Source: Nonomuraea turkmeniaca
GTDB lineage: Bacteria; Actinomycetota; Actinomycetes; Streptosporangiales; Streptosporangiaceae
Assembly: GCF_005889735.1 (NCBI RefSeq)
Contig: NZ_VCKY01000049.1
Span: 1-51,708 of the forward strand
Direction: 5' to 3'
DNA length: 51,708 bases
Below are positions 40,260 through 49,041 of the stretch, in pieces. Position numbers and translations under genes: made by a program. The first letter of the stretch is position 1. The number at the start of each line of letters is the position of its first letter. Under the pieces are notes generated by a model. The model was given only the letters and a program-made list of their open reading frames with translations, did not search any database and was not told the DNA's origin.

Positions 40260-43200
40260 TTGTCCTCCTCATTCTCTTCGCCCCGGGTGAACGCCCGGCC
40301 TTGCCGGACACCCTGCTGGAAGCTGGAGAGCCGGTTGCGCAGCCGCTCGGGCGAGATCTGCGGCGCCGGTGACGTGGGCTGGGGCTCGGCGAGGCTGGCC
40401 GTACCGGGCACCAGGTTGGCCTTGGGCACGCGGCGCGGCAGCCCCGAGGGCGTCGTACCGCCCTGCGCGGGCTGGGCGGCCGCCTGCGCGGCCTGGAAGC
40501 CGGAGTCCGCGGGCGACGACCAGGACGCGCCTGCCCCCGACTGACCCGGCTTGCGCTGCGGCAACCCCGACCTCCCCGTAGGCGCCGGCGCGTCCGTGGG
40601 GATGGCCGGGTGCACGGCGGTGGTCTCGGACTCTTCCTCGTACGAGGGCCCGGCGGCCGCCTGCGGCTCGGATGGGAACGGTGGCTCGGAGCGCGGCCTC
40701 AGCTGCTCGGGCTCCGGCCGGCGGAACCAGTCCGAGCCGACCGACGAGAAGATCGGCAGGAACTCCTCGCCCTGTTCTTCCATGGGCGAGTTGCGCACCA
40801 CCGGCAGCGGGCCGGTCATGTCCTGGGACGAGTACCGGCCGGGCCCGAACCGATCGAAGTCGGAGTGCCCGTTCTGCTCGAACCTGTCGGCGGGCTTGGG
40901 CTCCTCACCGAAGGGGACGCGGTAGTCGTCGCCGAACTGCGGCCGCGGCCGGTCCTCCGACTCGAACATCGACCTGCGCGGCAGCGGGTCGGCGAAGGGC
41001 GACCACGGGTCGGGGTCGCCCTGGTCCTTCGGCGGCTCCGTGGCGAACGAGGGCCAGCGCGGCTCCTCCTCCTCCAGGGGAGGCGGCTGCTCGGCGAACG
41101 ACGGCCACCGGTTCTCGGCGAACGACGTCGGCTGCGCGGGCGCGGGGGGCTGCGCGGGCACGGACGGCTGCTCCTCCGCGAACGACGGCCAGCGGGGTTC
41201 CTCGAACCAACGCTGCTCGTCCTGCGGCCGGGCAGCGGGCGGCTCATCGGCGAACGACGGCCAGCGCGGCTCGCCACCCGGTACACCGCCCGGCATCCCG
41301 CCAGGCGGCTGCTCCCCGAACGCGGCGGGCTCTCCAAAAGCCGCAGGCTGGTCCCCGAACGCGCCCGGCTGCTCGCCGAACGCCGCCGGCTGGTCCCGGA
41401 ACACCCCCGGCTGCTCGCCGAACGCCGCAGGCTGCTCGCCGAAGGACGGCCAGGCGCCGGTCCCCGGCGCAGGCACCGAGCCCGGCCACTCCGTGTCCAC
41501 CACCTGGTGGGACGGATCCGCGGAGGGCATCGAGTGCCGCGGTCCCGACCCGTTCGTCGACGGCTGCCCGAACATGCTCGGGTCGAACGACGTGAACGCC
41601 TCGTACTGCCCACCCTGCTGCGGCACCCCGGCCGCGCTGGTGATCAGCATGTCGGGCAGCATGACCAGCGCGCTCAGGCCACCGGCCTCCCGCATGCTGA
41701 GCTGGACCCTGATGCCGTGCCGCAGCGCCAGGCGGCCGACCACGAACAGGCCCATGCGGCGCGACACCGACACGTCCACCACCGGTGGATTGGCCAGCCG
41801 CCAGTTCGCCTCGCCCAGCTCCTCCTGGCTCATGCCGATGCCCAGGTCGTTGATGGTGACCAGTACGCCGCCCTCGGCCGGCGCACTGGTGACGGTGACC
41901 TTGCTCTCGCGCGGGGAGAACGAGATCGCGTTCTCGATCAGCTCGGCCAGCAGGTGGACGGCGTCGGTGACGGCCGGGCCGACGATCAGCGTGCCGGACG
42001 GGATCTGGATCTGGACGCGCTCGTAGTTCTCGACCTCCGACAGCGAGGCGCGGGCGATGTCGACCAGCGGCACCGGCTCGCTCCACTTGCGCGCGGCCTC
42101 CTGGCCGGCGAGGACCAGGAGGTTCTCGCTGTTGCGGCGCATGCGGGTGGCCAGGTGGTCGAGGCGGAAGAAGTTCGCGAGCCGCTGCTCGTCCTCCTCG
42201 CCCTGCTCCAGGCCCTCGATGAGCTGCAGCTGCCGCTCGACGAGCGTCTGGCTGCGGCGGGAGAGGTTGACGAACATGGCGTTGACGTTGGCGCGCAGCT
42301 TGGCCTCGTCGCTGGCCAGCCGGATCGCCTCGCGGTGGACCTCGTCGAACGCCCGCGCCACTTCACCGATCTCGTCGCGCGTGTTGACGCCGACCGAGGG
42401 GACCTCCGGGACCTGCGCGCCCTCGCCGGACTCGCGCAGCACGCGGACGGTCTCGGGCAGCCGGGTGGTGGCGACCTGGAGCGCCTCTGCCCGCAGCCGC
42501 CGCAGCGGGCGGACCAGCGAGCCGGCCACGCGGGTGGTGATGATCAGGACGAGCAGCAGCAGGACGAGGATCATCGCGCCGGAGATGATCGCGTTGCGCT
42601 GCTCGGTGTCGCTCAGGTCGCGGGTGGTGGTCACGATCTTCGTGGCCAGGTTGTCCTCGACCTTGCGCATGGCGGTGGTGGTCAGCGTGGTGCTGTCGTA
42701 CCAGAAGTTCAGGTCCCTGCGGGTGGTGACGTCGAGGTCCCTGATCCGGTTGTACTCGCGCACCTGGGCCAGCGCGCGCTGCCGCATGGCGTCGGCGCGG
42801 TCGATCTGCTGCCCCTTGACGCCCTGCTGATATGCCCGCAGGTCCGCGGGCGCGGCCTCCTGCTCGAAGGCGGCCTGCTCGGCCTGCTGCTTGTTCCAGG
42901 AGCCCAGGAAGTCAGTGAGGGCCTCGTTGTCCAGCTCGCGCTCGACGAGCGCGATGATCAGGATGATCTGCTGGCGCGAGACCTCCTCCTTCATGCGCTC
43001 CAGCGAGCCGAGCGCGGCCACGTCCCGCTGGAGGCCGTCGTCGTTGACGCCGTCTCCGAGGCCGTCCTGGACCGACGTGAAGACGCCGATCATGGTGCTG
43101 TACGTGCCGATGGCGGCGCGTGCCGGCACGTTGCTCACCATGGACTCGCGGAGGCTGTCGAGGCCTTCGAGCCAGCGGCGCAGGTTCTCGACGCCGTCCT

Positions 43201-43594
43201 GGACGCGGGTGGAGTGCGTCTCGTCGATGGCCGACGCGGCGCTCAGGACTCGCGCCTTGACCTTGTCGGTGGCTTCTCGCTGGGTCTTGAGCTGGACGAA
43301 GCGCCCGGCCCTGTCGCGGTCGGCGACGTACCACGCGGTGAGCGTGCGTTCCTTGCCGAGCTCGTGGTTGAGCGCGCCGATGCGCTGGACCAGCTCGGCG
43401 ACCTGGGTCAGGCGCCGGTACTCGGCACTGGTCCCGATGGCGTTGGCCAGCTGGACGCCGGCGAGGAGCACGCCCACGACGGTGGGGATGAGGATGAGCG
43501 CGACCAGCCTCGAGCGCACACGCCAGTTAGCCAGCCGGAATCTTCCGCCTGTGTACTCCCCTGACCGCGTGTGCCTGGGGTCTTTCGTCCTCAC
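40256..43594 (-). CDS. cvnA: Conservon sensor histidine kinase CvnA (copy 3)
   Basis: About 1112 residues from the GTG 43592-43594 (VRTKDPRH), with GAGAGG 12 bases upstream. TM1 about 28-52; helical sensor region; TM2 about 335-358 (LLLLVLIITTRVAGSLV); HAMP; H-box LDHLATRMRRNSENLL (about 487); ATPase domain to about 651 with IENAISFSPRESKV and NDLGIGMSQEELGE. The ~460-residue Pro-rich tail holds about six AFGEQP/AFGDQP repeats, then several RWPSFAE(E/Q)QP repeats, and ends in the same RLSSFQQGVRQGR helix as the other copies. It has the longest tail of the three and is intact. Confidence 0.92.
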   Translation of the reverse strand: MRTKDPRHTRSGEYTGGRFRLANWRVRSRLVALILIPTVVGVLLAGVQLANAIGTSAEYRRLTQVAELVQRIGALNHELGKERTLTAWYVADRDRAGRFVQLKTQREATDKVKARVLSAASAIDETHSTRVQDGVENLRRWLEGLDSLRESMVSNVPARAAIGTYSTMIGVFTSVQDGLGDGVNDDGLQRDVAALGSLERMKEEVSRQQIILIIALVERELDNEALTDFLGSWNKQQAEQAAFEQEAAPADLRAYQQGVKGQQIDRADAMRQRALAQVREYNRIRDLDVTTRRDLNFWYDSTTLTTTAMRKVEDNLATKIVTTTRDLSDTEQRNAIISGAMILVLLLLVLIITTRVAGSLVRPLRRLRAEALQVATTRLPETVRVLRESGEGAQVPEVPSVGVNTRDEIGEVARAFDEVHREAIRLASDEAKLRANVNAMFVNLSRRSQTLVERQLQLIEGLEQGEEDEQRLANFFRLDHLATRMRRNSENLLVLAGQEAARKWSEPVPLVDIARASLSEVENYERVQIQIPSGTLIVGPAVTDAVHLLAELIENAISFSPRESKVTVTSAPAEGGVLVTINDLGIGMSQEELGEANWRLANPPVVDVSVSRRMGLFVVGRLALRHGIRVQLSMREAGGLSALVMLPDMLITSAAGVPQQGGQYEAFTSFDPSMFGQPSTNGSGPRHSMPSADPSHQVVDTEWPGSVPAPGTGAWPSFGEQPAAFGEQPGVFRDQPAAFGEQPGAFGDQPAAFGEPAAFGEQPPGGMPGGVPGGEPRWPSFADEPPAARPQDEQRWFEEPRWPSFAEEQPSVPAQPPAPAQPTSFAENRWPSFAEQPPPLEEEEPRWPSFATEPPKDQGDPDPWSPFADPLPRRSMFESEDRPRPQFGDDYRVPFGEEPKPADRFEQNGHSDFDRFGPGRYSSQDMTGPLPVVRNSPMEEQGEEFLPIFSSVGSDWFRRPEPEQLRPRSEPPFPSEPQAAAGPSYEEESETTAVHPAIPTDAPAPTGRSGLPQRKPGQSGAGASWSSPADSGFQAAQAAAQPAQGGTTPSGLPRRVPKANLVPGTASLAEPQPTSPAPQISPERLRNRLSSFQQGVRQGRAFTRGEENEEDK

Positions 43595-43677
43595 TGACTC
43601 TCGCAACCTCTCGCCGGTACGTGCTCGAAAGAAAATCAGTCACGCGTGGGGCGCATGGGATTCCGTCCGGCTGGGTA

Positions 43678-43688
43678 ATTGGAACACA
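43678..43688 (-). promoter_or_regulatory. Conserved upstream element of cvnA3
   Basis: ATTGGAACACA (plus-strand reading), 84 bp upstream of the GTG; 9 of 11 bases match the elements upstream of cvnA1 and cvnA2. The flanking gap 43595-43773 contains nothing else recognised. Confidence 0.45.
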
Positions 43689-43773
43689 ACCCGTACCAGA
43701 TCGGCCAACCGAACATATCCCATCAAGTGCGCCCATAGCAGCGCTTCAGGGCGCATAGCTCCGTACGTGTTTT

Positions 43774-45171
43774 TCAGGCGGGCCGGAACGAGTCCCGTTC
43801 GGCCGGTGCCGCGTGCTTGACCATCAGGTGCCGCGTCACCGAGTACTCCAGCACCGCCTCCTGGCTCATGTCCTTGCCGAACCCGCTGCCCTTCACCCCG
43901 CCGTGCGGCGCCTCGCTGGCGATGGGAAGATGATCGTTCACCCAGGTCACGCCCACATCGAGCCGGTGCGAGACGCGCATCGCGCGCGACACGTCACGCG
44001 ACCACACCGACGACGCCAAACCGTACCTGGTGTCGTTGGCCAGCCGGACCGCCTCATCCTCGCCGTCGAAGGGCAACACGACCAGGACCGGCCCGAACAG
44101 CTCTCCTTGTACGATCTCACTGTCTTGTGCGACATCGGTCACAAGTGTGGGCGGATAGAAGAAGCCGGGCCCGTCGAGCGGGACACCGCCGTGCAGCACC
44201 CGCCCGCCCGAGCGGGCGACGAAGCCGTGCACCCGATCCCGGTGAGCGGCCGAGATCAGCGGACCGATGTCCGTAGCCGGATCCCAGGGGTCACCGACGG
44301 AAATTTCAGCAAGAATTGCCCGCATTGCCTCCACCGCGTCGGCATAGACGTCTCTCGCCACGTAGACGCGGGTCGCGGCCGTGCAGTCCTGCCCGGTGTT
44401 GTAGGTCGCCCCCATGGCCACCCCGCGGGCCATCTCCGCCAGGTCGGCGTCCGCGAACACCAGCGCCGGGGCTTTGCCGCCGAGCTCCAGGTGCACCCGC
44501 TTGAGCGTGGCCGCGGCACCGGACATCACGGCCCTGCCGGTCTCCGTGGAGCCCGTGACGCTGACCATGTCCACGCCGGGATCGGTGACCAGCGCCTGGC
44601 CGACCTCGGCGTCGCCGGTGACCGCCTGGACGAGCCCCTCAGGGGCGCCTGCCTTGGCGAACAGCTCGGCCAGCCGCAACGTCGTCCGCGGCGTCTGCGG
44701 CGCCGGCTTGATCACCACCGCGTTGCCGGCCGCCACTGCCGGACCGACCTTCCAGACGGCCATGACGAACGGGAAGTTCCACGGCGCGATCGACCCCACC
44801 ACCCCGACGGGACGGCGCAGCATGACCGAGGTGTAGCCAGGGCTGAACACCCCGGCGCCCGAGCCGTCGAGCGATCGGGCGGCACCGGCGAAGAAGCGCA
44901 GGTTGTCCACGGCGAACGGCAGCTCGCCGTCCCTGAACACCGCCGCCGGCTTGCCCGTCTCCTCCACTTCGAGCCTGGTCAGCTCCTCGGCGTCGGCCTC
45001 CACGAGGTCGGCCAGCCGCAGCAGCAGCCGCGCGCGCTCGGCGGGGGTGGTCTGCGACCACTCCTCGTACGCGGCACGCGCGGTACGTACGGCCGACGCC
45101 ACACCCTCCACCGGCGTGTCCGGAACTTCGGCACACGGGAGTCCGGTGGCGGGGTTGATCAGTTCACGCAT
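43774..45171 (-). CDS. Aldehyde dehydrogenase (gamma-aminobutyraldehyde/betaine-aldehyde type)
   Basis: 465 residues from the ATG 45169-45171. NAD-binding and catalytic motifs are intact: GSIAPWNFPFVMAVWKVGPA, VSVTGSTETGRAVM, the general base in HLELGGKAPALVF (Glu about 227) and the nucleophile in NTGQDCTAATRVYV (Cys about 262). The C-terminus has APHGGVKGSGFGKDMS. Best fit is the amino-aldehyde group (PatD-like). A complete polyamine importer lies 2 kb away, consistent with putrescine breakdown, but the gene is actually in an operon with a glycosyltransferase, 14 bases downstream of it. Confidence 0.9.
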   Translation of the reverse strand: MRELINPATGLPCAEVPDTPVEGVASAVRTARAAYEEWSQTTPAERARLLLRLADLVEADAEELTRLEVEETGKPAAVFRDGELPFAVDNLRFFAGAARSLDGSGAGVFSPGYTSVMLRRPVGVVGSIAPWNFPFVMAVWKVGPAVAAGNAVVIKPAPQTPRTTLRLAELFAKAGAPEGLVQAVTGDAEVGQALVTDPGVDMVSVTGSTETGRAVMSGAAATLKRVHLELGGKAPALVFADADLAEMARGVAMGATYNTGQDCTAATRVYVARDVYADAVEAMRAILAEISVGDPWDPATDIGPLISAAHRDRVHGFVARSGGRVLHGGVPLDGPGFFYPPTLVTDVAQDSEIVQGELFGPVLVVLPFDGEDEAVRLANDTRYGLASSVWSRDVSRAMRVSHRLDVGVTWVNDHLPIASEAPHGGVKGSGFGKDMSQEAVLEYSVTRHLMVKHAAPAERDSFRPA

Positions 45172-45185
45172 GGAAGGTCATGTCC

Positions 45186-46457
45186 TTACTGGCCGAGCTG
45201 CTCGATCAGGTCCGCGGCCCGGCGCAGGCCGTCGCGACCCCGGATCTCCTCGCCCGCGGCGGCGAGCCGCGCCCGCAGCTCGGTGTCGCCGAGCAGCCGC
45301 GCGATCGCCCCGGTCAGTTCCTCGTCGGTGAAGGTGTAGGTCGAAAGCCTGACACCATAGCCCAATTCATCGACCCGCTGGGCGTTGTCGTACTGGTCCC
45401 AGAAGAGCGGCAGCAGGATCATCGGCTTGCCGAAGTGCAGCGCCTCGGTGGTGGTGTTGTTGCCGCCGTGGGTGATGACCAGGTCACACTGTGGGATGAT
45501 CTTGGTCTGCGGGAGGAACTCCGCGCCCCACATGTTGTCGGCGAGCTTGATCTCCTCGTGCAGCGGGCCCTTGGAGACGATGTACTGGTGCGGCGTGGTG
45601 GCCAGCACGTCGATCACCCGCTGCATGAGCTCCACGTCGGAGGAGCCGAGCGAGCCGAGCGAGAAGTAGATCAGCGAGCCGTTGTCACGCTGGAAGGGGA
45701 GCGTGAAGTCCTCGTCGGTCTCACGGACCGAGGAGTCGAGCCGGTGCCAGGTCGGGCCGAGCGGGCGGGCGTCGGTGTAGTCGAGGAGCTCCGGATAGAC
45801 GTAGAGGTTCAGGTCGCCCTCGTGGATGAAGTCGAGGTCGGGCAGCGGCTCGGCGCCCTGCTCGACGGACCACTCGTTGAAGGCGCTCCACAGCTCGCGG
45901 TGGGTGCGGTCGTACTCGGCGCGGAAGGCGTCCCACTGCGAGCGGTCGTCCGCGGGCAGTCCGGAGAAGACCGGCGCGATGTTCTCACCGCGCACCTCCA
46001 GCGGGTTGCAGGAGACGATGCGGACGAACTTCTTGCCCGCCGTGAGCAGCGCCGGGAACGTGATCACGTTGTCCTCGACGATCACGTCCGGGTTCACCCG
46101 GTCGATGATGGCCTTGAGCTGCGGCTCGCAGTACTTCGCGCCCTCGATCAACTCGGCCCAGATGGGCGCGGTAACGGTCTCCAGCTGCTCCTGCGTGCTC
46201 TTGCGGTATTCGGGCGCGGTCTCGCGGATGAAGTCCTTCCAGAACTGCCCCGGGTCCTGCTCCTCGGCGTTCTCGGGCGGCGGCGCCAGGTCGACCAGGT
46301 CTTCCTCGAAGCCGAGCGCCTCCAGCTTGCCCTTCCACGACGCCTCGGCGGCGAAGACGACGCGGTGGCCGCGGCGGCGCAGGATGTCGCCGATGCCGAT
46401 GGAGTTGTTGGTCGGGCCGTACGCGCTTTCCGGCATGAACAGGATCGTGAGAGACAT
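45186..46457 (-). CDS. MGT/UGT-family (GT1) glycosyltransferase
   Basis: 423 residues; I choose the ATG 46455-46457, five bases after GGAG, over the GTG two codons upstream. The N-terminal acceptor domain begins LTILFMPESAYGPTNNSIGI. The C-terminal nucleotide-sugar domain shows FLPQTKIIPQCDLVITHGGN, TTTEALHFGKPMILLPLFWD and QYDNAQRV, the signature of macrolide-type GT1 enzymes. It probably glycosylates a small molecule or antibiotic with a UDP-sugar. First gene of a two-gene operon with the aldehyde dehydrogenase, divergent from a TetR gene. Confidence 0.88.
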   Translation of the reverse strand: MSLTILFMPESAYGPTNNSIGIGDILRRRGHRVVFAAEASWKGKLEALGFEEDLVDLAPPPENAEEQDPGQFWKDFIRETAPEYRKSTQEQLETVTAPIWAELIEGAKYCEPQLKAIIDRVNPDVIVEDNVITFPALLTAGKKFVRIVSCNPLEVRGENIAPVFSGLPADDRSQWDAFRAEYDRTHRELWSAFNEWSVEQGAEPLPDLDFIHEGDLNLYVYPELLDYTDARPLGPTWHRLDSSVRETDEDFTLPFQRDNGSLIYFSLGSLGSSDVELMQRVIDVLATTPHQYIVSKGPLHEEIKLADNMWGAEFLPQTKIIPQCDLVITHGGNNTTTEALHFGKPMILLPLFWDQYDNAQRVDELGYGVRLSTYTFTDEELTGAIARLLGDTELRARLAAAGEEIRGRDGLRRAADLIEQLGQ

Positions 46458-46492
46458 CGACACTCCGGGGATCTTCAGCGAATTGAAGGGGA

Positions 46493-46521
46493 ATTCAAAA
46501 CTTGTCTAGCGTGAAGGTCAA
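46493..46521 (-). promoter_or_regulatory. Candidate promoter of the glycosyltransferase operon
   Basis: On the minus strand TTGACC (46516-46521) and TTGAAT (46493-46498) are spaced by 17 bases, about 36 bp before the glycosyltransferase ATG. The -10 is a moderate match. The neighbouring GGCTA...TAGCC arms (about 46542-46560) near the TetR start may be part of an operator. Confidence 0.45.
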
Positions 46522-46581
46522 GTTAAGTGCACTATGGTCACGGCTAACTGAACGGTAGCCGAACACGTGAAGGTGGTGAGG

Positions 46582-47187
46582 GTGACCAAGCGCAAGAGCC
46601 GAAGCGACCGCCGTCTCGACTTGATCGAGGCCGCGCGCAAGGCCATCGTCCGCCACGGCATCGATGGTGTACAGCTCTCGCACGTCGCCGAGGAGGCCGG
46701 GCTGACCTCCGGAGCCGTCCTCTACCACTACCCCGACCTCGGCGAGTTGCTGGTCGAGGCGCAGCACGCGGGGATGGAGCGCTTCTACGAGCAGCGGATG
46801 CGCCGGCTGGCCGACTTCACCGACCCGGCCGAGAAGCTGGTCGTCACGATCAGGTCGGGGCTGCCGACCGGGCCGCTCGACCCGGACGTGCGCCTCCTCA
46901 ACGAGCTGGGCGGGGCCGCCGGCCGCAACCGCGTCTACGGCGTCCTGCTCACCTCGCTCTACGACCGCCAGGTCTCGATGTACCAGGCGATCCTCGACAC
47001 GGGGGCCGCGCTCGGCGTCTTCCGGCTGAGCTCGGACTCGCTGACGATCGCGCGCAACCTGGTCGCCCTGGAGGATGCGTACGGTTACCGCATCACGGCC
47101 AGGCACCCGGTGATCGGCCCGGATGAGGCGGCCGCGCTGATCCTGTCGTACGCCCGTGCGGCCACGGGCCACGACCTGGCATTCTGA
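46582..47187 (+). CDS. TetR-family transcriptional regulator
   Basis: About 201 residues from the GTG at 46582 (VTKRKSRSDRRLDLIEAARK), with AAGGTGG upstream; a GTG at 46567 would add five residues. HTH: QLSHVAEEAGLTSGAVLYHY. The C-terminal domain is helical. Divergent orientation suggests it represses the glycosyltransferase-aldehyde dehydrogenase operon. Converges with potA 32 bp downstream. Confidence 0.9.
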   Translation: MTKRKSRSDRRLDLIEAARKAIVRHGIDGVQLSHVAEEAGLTSGAVLYHYPDLGELLVEAQHAGMERFYEQRMRRLADFTDPAEKLVVTIRSGLPTGPLDPDVRLLNELGGAAGRNRVYGVLLTSLYDRQVSMYQAILDTGAALGVFRLSSDSLTIARNLVALEDAYGYRITARHPVIGPDEAAALILSYARAATGHDLAF

Positions 47188-47219
47188 CCCCCGCCTCATG
47201 CTCTTCATGGCCTCGCGGC

Positions 47220-48269
47220 TCATCGGTCGACCGCCATGATCACGGCGTCCTGGGCCTTCCAGCGCACCTTGACCTTGGCGCCCGCCTGCACGGTGCTCGC
47301 GCCCTGCACGGCCACCAGCAGCGGCTTGGGATGCCCGGGCACGTCCACGGAGATGTGGGACACACCGCCGTAGAAGCTGACGTCCAGGACGTTGCCCGCG
47401 AGGCCCCTGACGGCGCTCTCGTCGGCGAGCTCCACCTTTTCTGGCCGTACCGCCAGAAGGGCCGCGGAGCCCGCTACGAGCTCCGTCAGCGGCGCGCCCG
47501 GCAACATGCCGAATTCGTCGCTCTTGAGCGCCTCCATGCCGCTCGCGGTGCCGCGGAAGAGGTTGTTGGCACCCACGAAGTCGGCCACGAACGGCGAACG
47601 CGGCCGCTCGTAGAGCGCGACAGGCTCGTCCACCTGGCGCACCTTGCCGCTGTCGAAGACCGCGATGCGGTCCGCCAGCGACATGGCCTCCTCCTGGTCG
47701 TGGGTGACGACCACGAACGTGATGCCGACCTCGTGCTGCAGCCGCTTGAGCTCCAGCTGCATGTCCGCGCGGACCTTCTTGTCCAGGGCCGACAGCGGCT
47801 CGTCGAGCAGGAGCAGGCGGGGCCGTTTGACGATGGAGCGGGCCAGCGCGACCCGCTGCCGCTGCCCGCCGGACAACTGCGCGGGCTTGCGGGAGGCGTG
47901 CTGCGACAGCCCGACGGTCTCCAGCACCTCGCCGACGCGCTGCTTGATCTCCTGGCGGGACAGCCGCTCGCGCTCCAGCCCGTACGCGACGTTCTTGGCC
48001 ACGGTCATGTGCGGGAAGAGCGCGTACGACTGGAACATGAGGCTGATCGGCCGCCGGTTGGGCGCCTTGGCCAGCAGGTCGTCCCCGTCGAGCGTCACCT
48101 TGCCCGCGTCGGGTGTCTCGAACCCGGCGACGATGCGCAGCAGCGTCGTCTTGCCGCACCCGGAGGGCCCCAGCAGGGCGAAGAACTCGCCCTGCTCGAT
48201 CTGGAGGGAGACGTCGTCGAGCGCGGTGACGTTCCCGAACGTGCGGGACACGCCGTCAATCTTGAGCAC
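47220..48269 (-). CDS. potA: Polyamine ABC importer ATPase
   Basis: 349 residues; GTG start 48267-48269 overlapping the permease by 14 bases. Walker A GPSGCGKTTLLRIVAG, Q-loop MFQSYALFPHMTVAKNVAYG, signature LSGGQRQRVALARSIV, Walker B RLLLLDEPLSALD and switch THDQEEAM. A C-terminal TOBE-type domain (about 240-349) is typical for PotA/MalK/FbpC. Last gene of the pot operon. Confidence 0.9.
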   Translation of the reverse strand: MLKIDGVSRTFGNVTALDDVSLQIEQGEFFALLGPSGCGKTTLLRIVAGFETPDAGKVTLDGDDLLAKAPNRRPISLMFQSYALFPHMTVAKNVAYGLERERLSRQEIKQRVGEVLETVGLSQHASRKPAQLSGGQRQRVALARSIVKRPRLLLLDEPLSALDKKVRADMQLELKRLQHEVGITFVVVTHDQEEAMSLADRIAVFDSGKVRQVDEPVALYERPRSPFVADFVGANNLFRGTASGMEALKSDEFGMLPGAPLTELVAGSAALLAVRPEKVELADESAVRGLAGNVLDVSFYGGVSHISVDVPGHPKPLLVAVQGASTVQAGAKVKVRWKAQDAVIMAVDR

Positions 48270-49041
48270 GAGACCCTCTCTCCCCGATCTTGGTCATCCG
48301 CTGCCCGGCGATCACCGCCGTGAAGCTCACCAGGAGCAGGATCGCGGCCAGCGCGTTGATCTTCGGGGTCACCCCGAAACGAATCATTGAGTAGATGACG
48401 ATCGGCAGCGTCGGCTCGGCGTTCCCGATCGTGAAGAAGGCGATCACGAACTCGTCCAGAGACAACGTGAACGCCAGCAGCGCCCCCGCGAGAATGCCGG
48501 GCGCGAGCTGCGGCAGCGTGATCTTCATGAAGGTGATCACCGGTCCGGCGCCCAGGTCGCGCGAGGCCTCTTCCAGCGAGGCGTCGGCGTTGGAGAGCCG
48601 GGTCCGCACCACCGCTGCCACGAACGCCATGGAGAAGAGCGCGTGCGAGAGGGTCACCGAGTACAGACCGAGCGTCAGCTGGATCATCCCGTAGAAGACC
48701 AGCAACCCGATCGCCAGCACCAGGTCCGGTAGCACGGCGGGCATGAGTGCGAGCGCGTCGAGGGTCTTGGAGCGGGTGTACCTGGCCAGCCCGACGGCCA
48801 GCAGCGTGCCCAGCACGGTGGCGATGGCGGTCGAGCCGGTGGCCACGATCAACGTGTTCACCAGCCCCGTGGCGACCCGCTCGTCCGCGGCCAGCTCGCC
48901 GTACCACTTGAGGCTGAACCCCTCGTACGTGTACGGCGACCTGCCCGCGTTGAACGACATGACCACCAGCACGGCGATCGGCAGGTAGAGGAAGACGTAG
49001 GTGGCCCAGAACGGGACGTACAGGAACTTGGACCTACGCAC
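48256..49041 (-). CDS. potC: Polyamine ABC importer permease, PotC type
   Basis: 261 residues, GTG start 49039-49041 overlapping the potB stop by eight bases. Six TM helices; the EAA loop is NADASLEEASRDLGAGPVIT followed by ITLPQLAPGILAG. Pairs with PotB as the second half of the channel and overlaps the ATPase gene. Confidence 0.88.
   Translation of the reverse strand: MRRSKFLYVPFWATYVFLYLPIAVLVVMSFNAGRSPYTYEGFSLKWYGELAADERVATGLVNTLIVATGSTAIATVLGTLLAVGLARYTRSKTLDALALMPAVLPDLVLAIGLLVFYGMIQLTLGLYSVTLSHALFSMAFVAAVVRTRLSNADASLEEASRDLGAGPVITFMKITLPQLAPGILAGALLAFTLSLDEFVIAFFTIGNAEPTLPIVIYSMIRFGVTPKINALAAILLLVSFTAVIAGQRMTKIGERGSRAQD

Noticed and set aside
40610..43564. 984-codon open frame on the plus strand
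   Set aside because: Antisense shadow of cvnA3; low-complexity Arg/Leu/Gly/Val composition and no domain, whereas the minus strand encodes an intact kinase.
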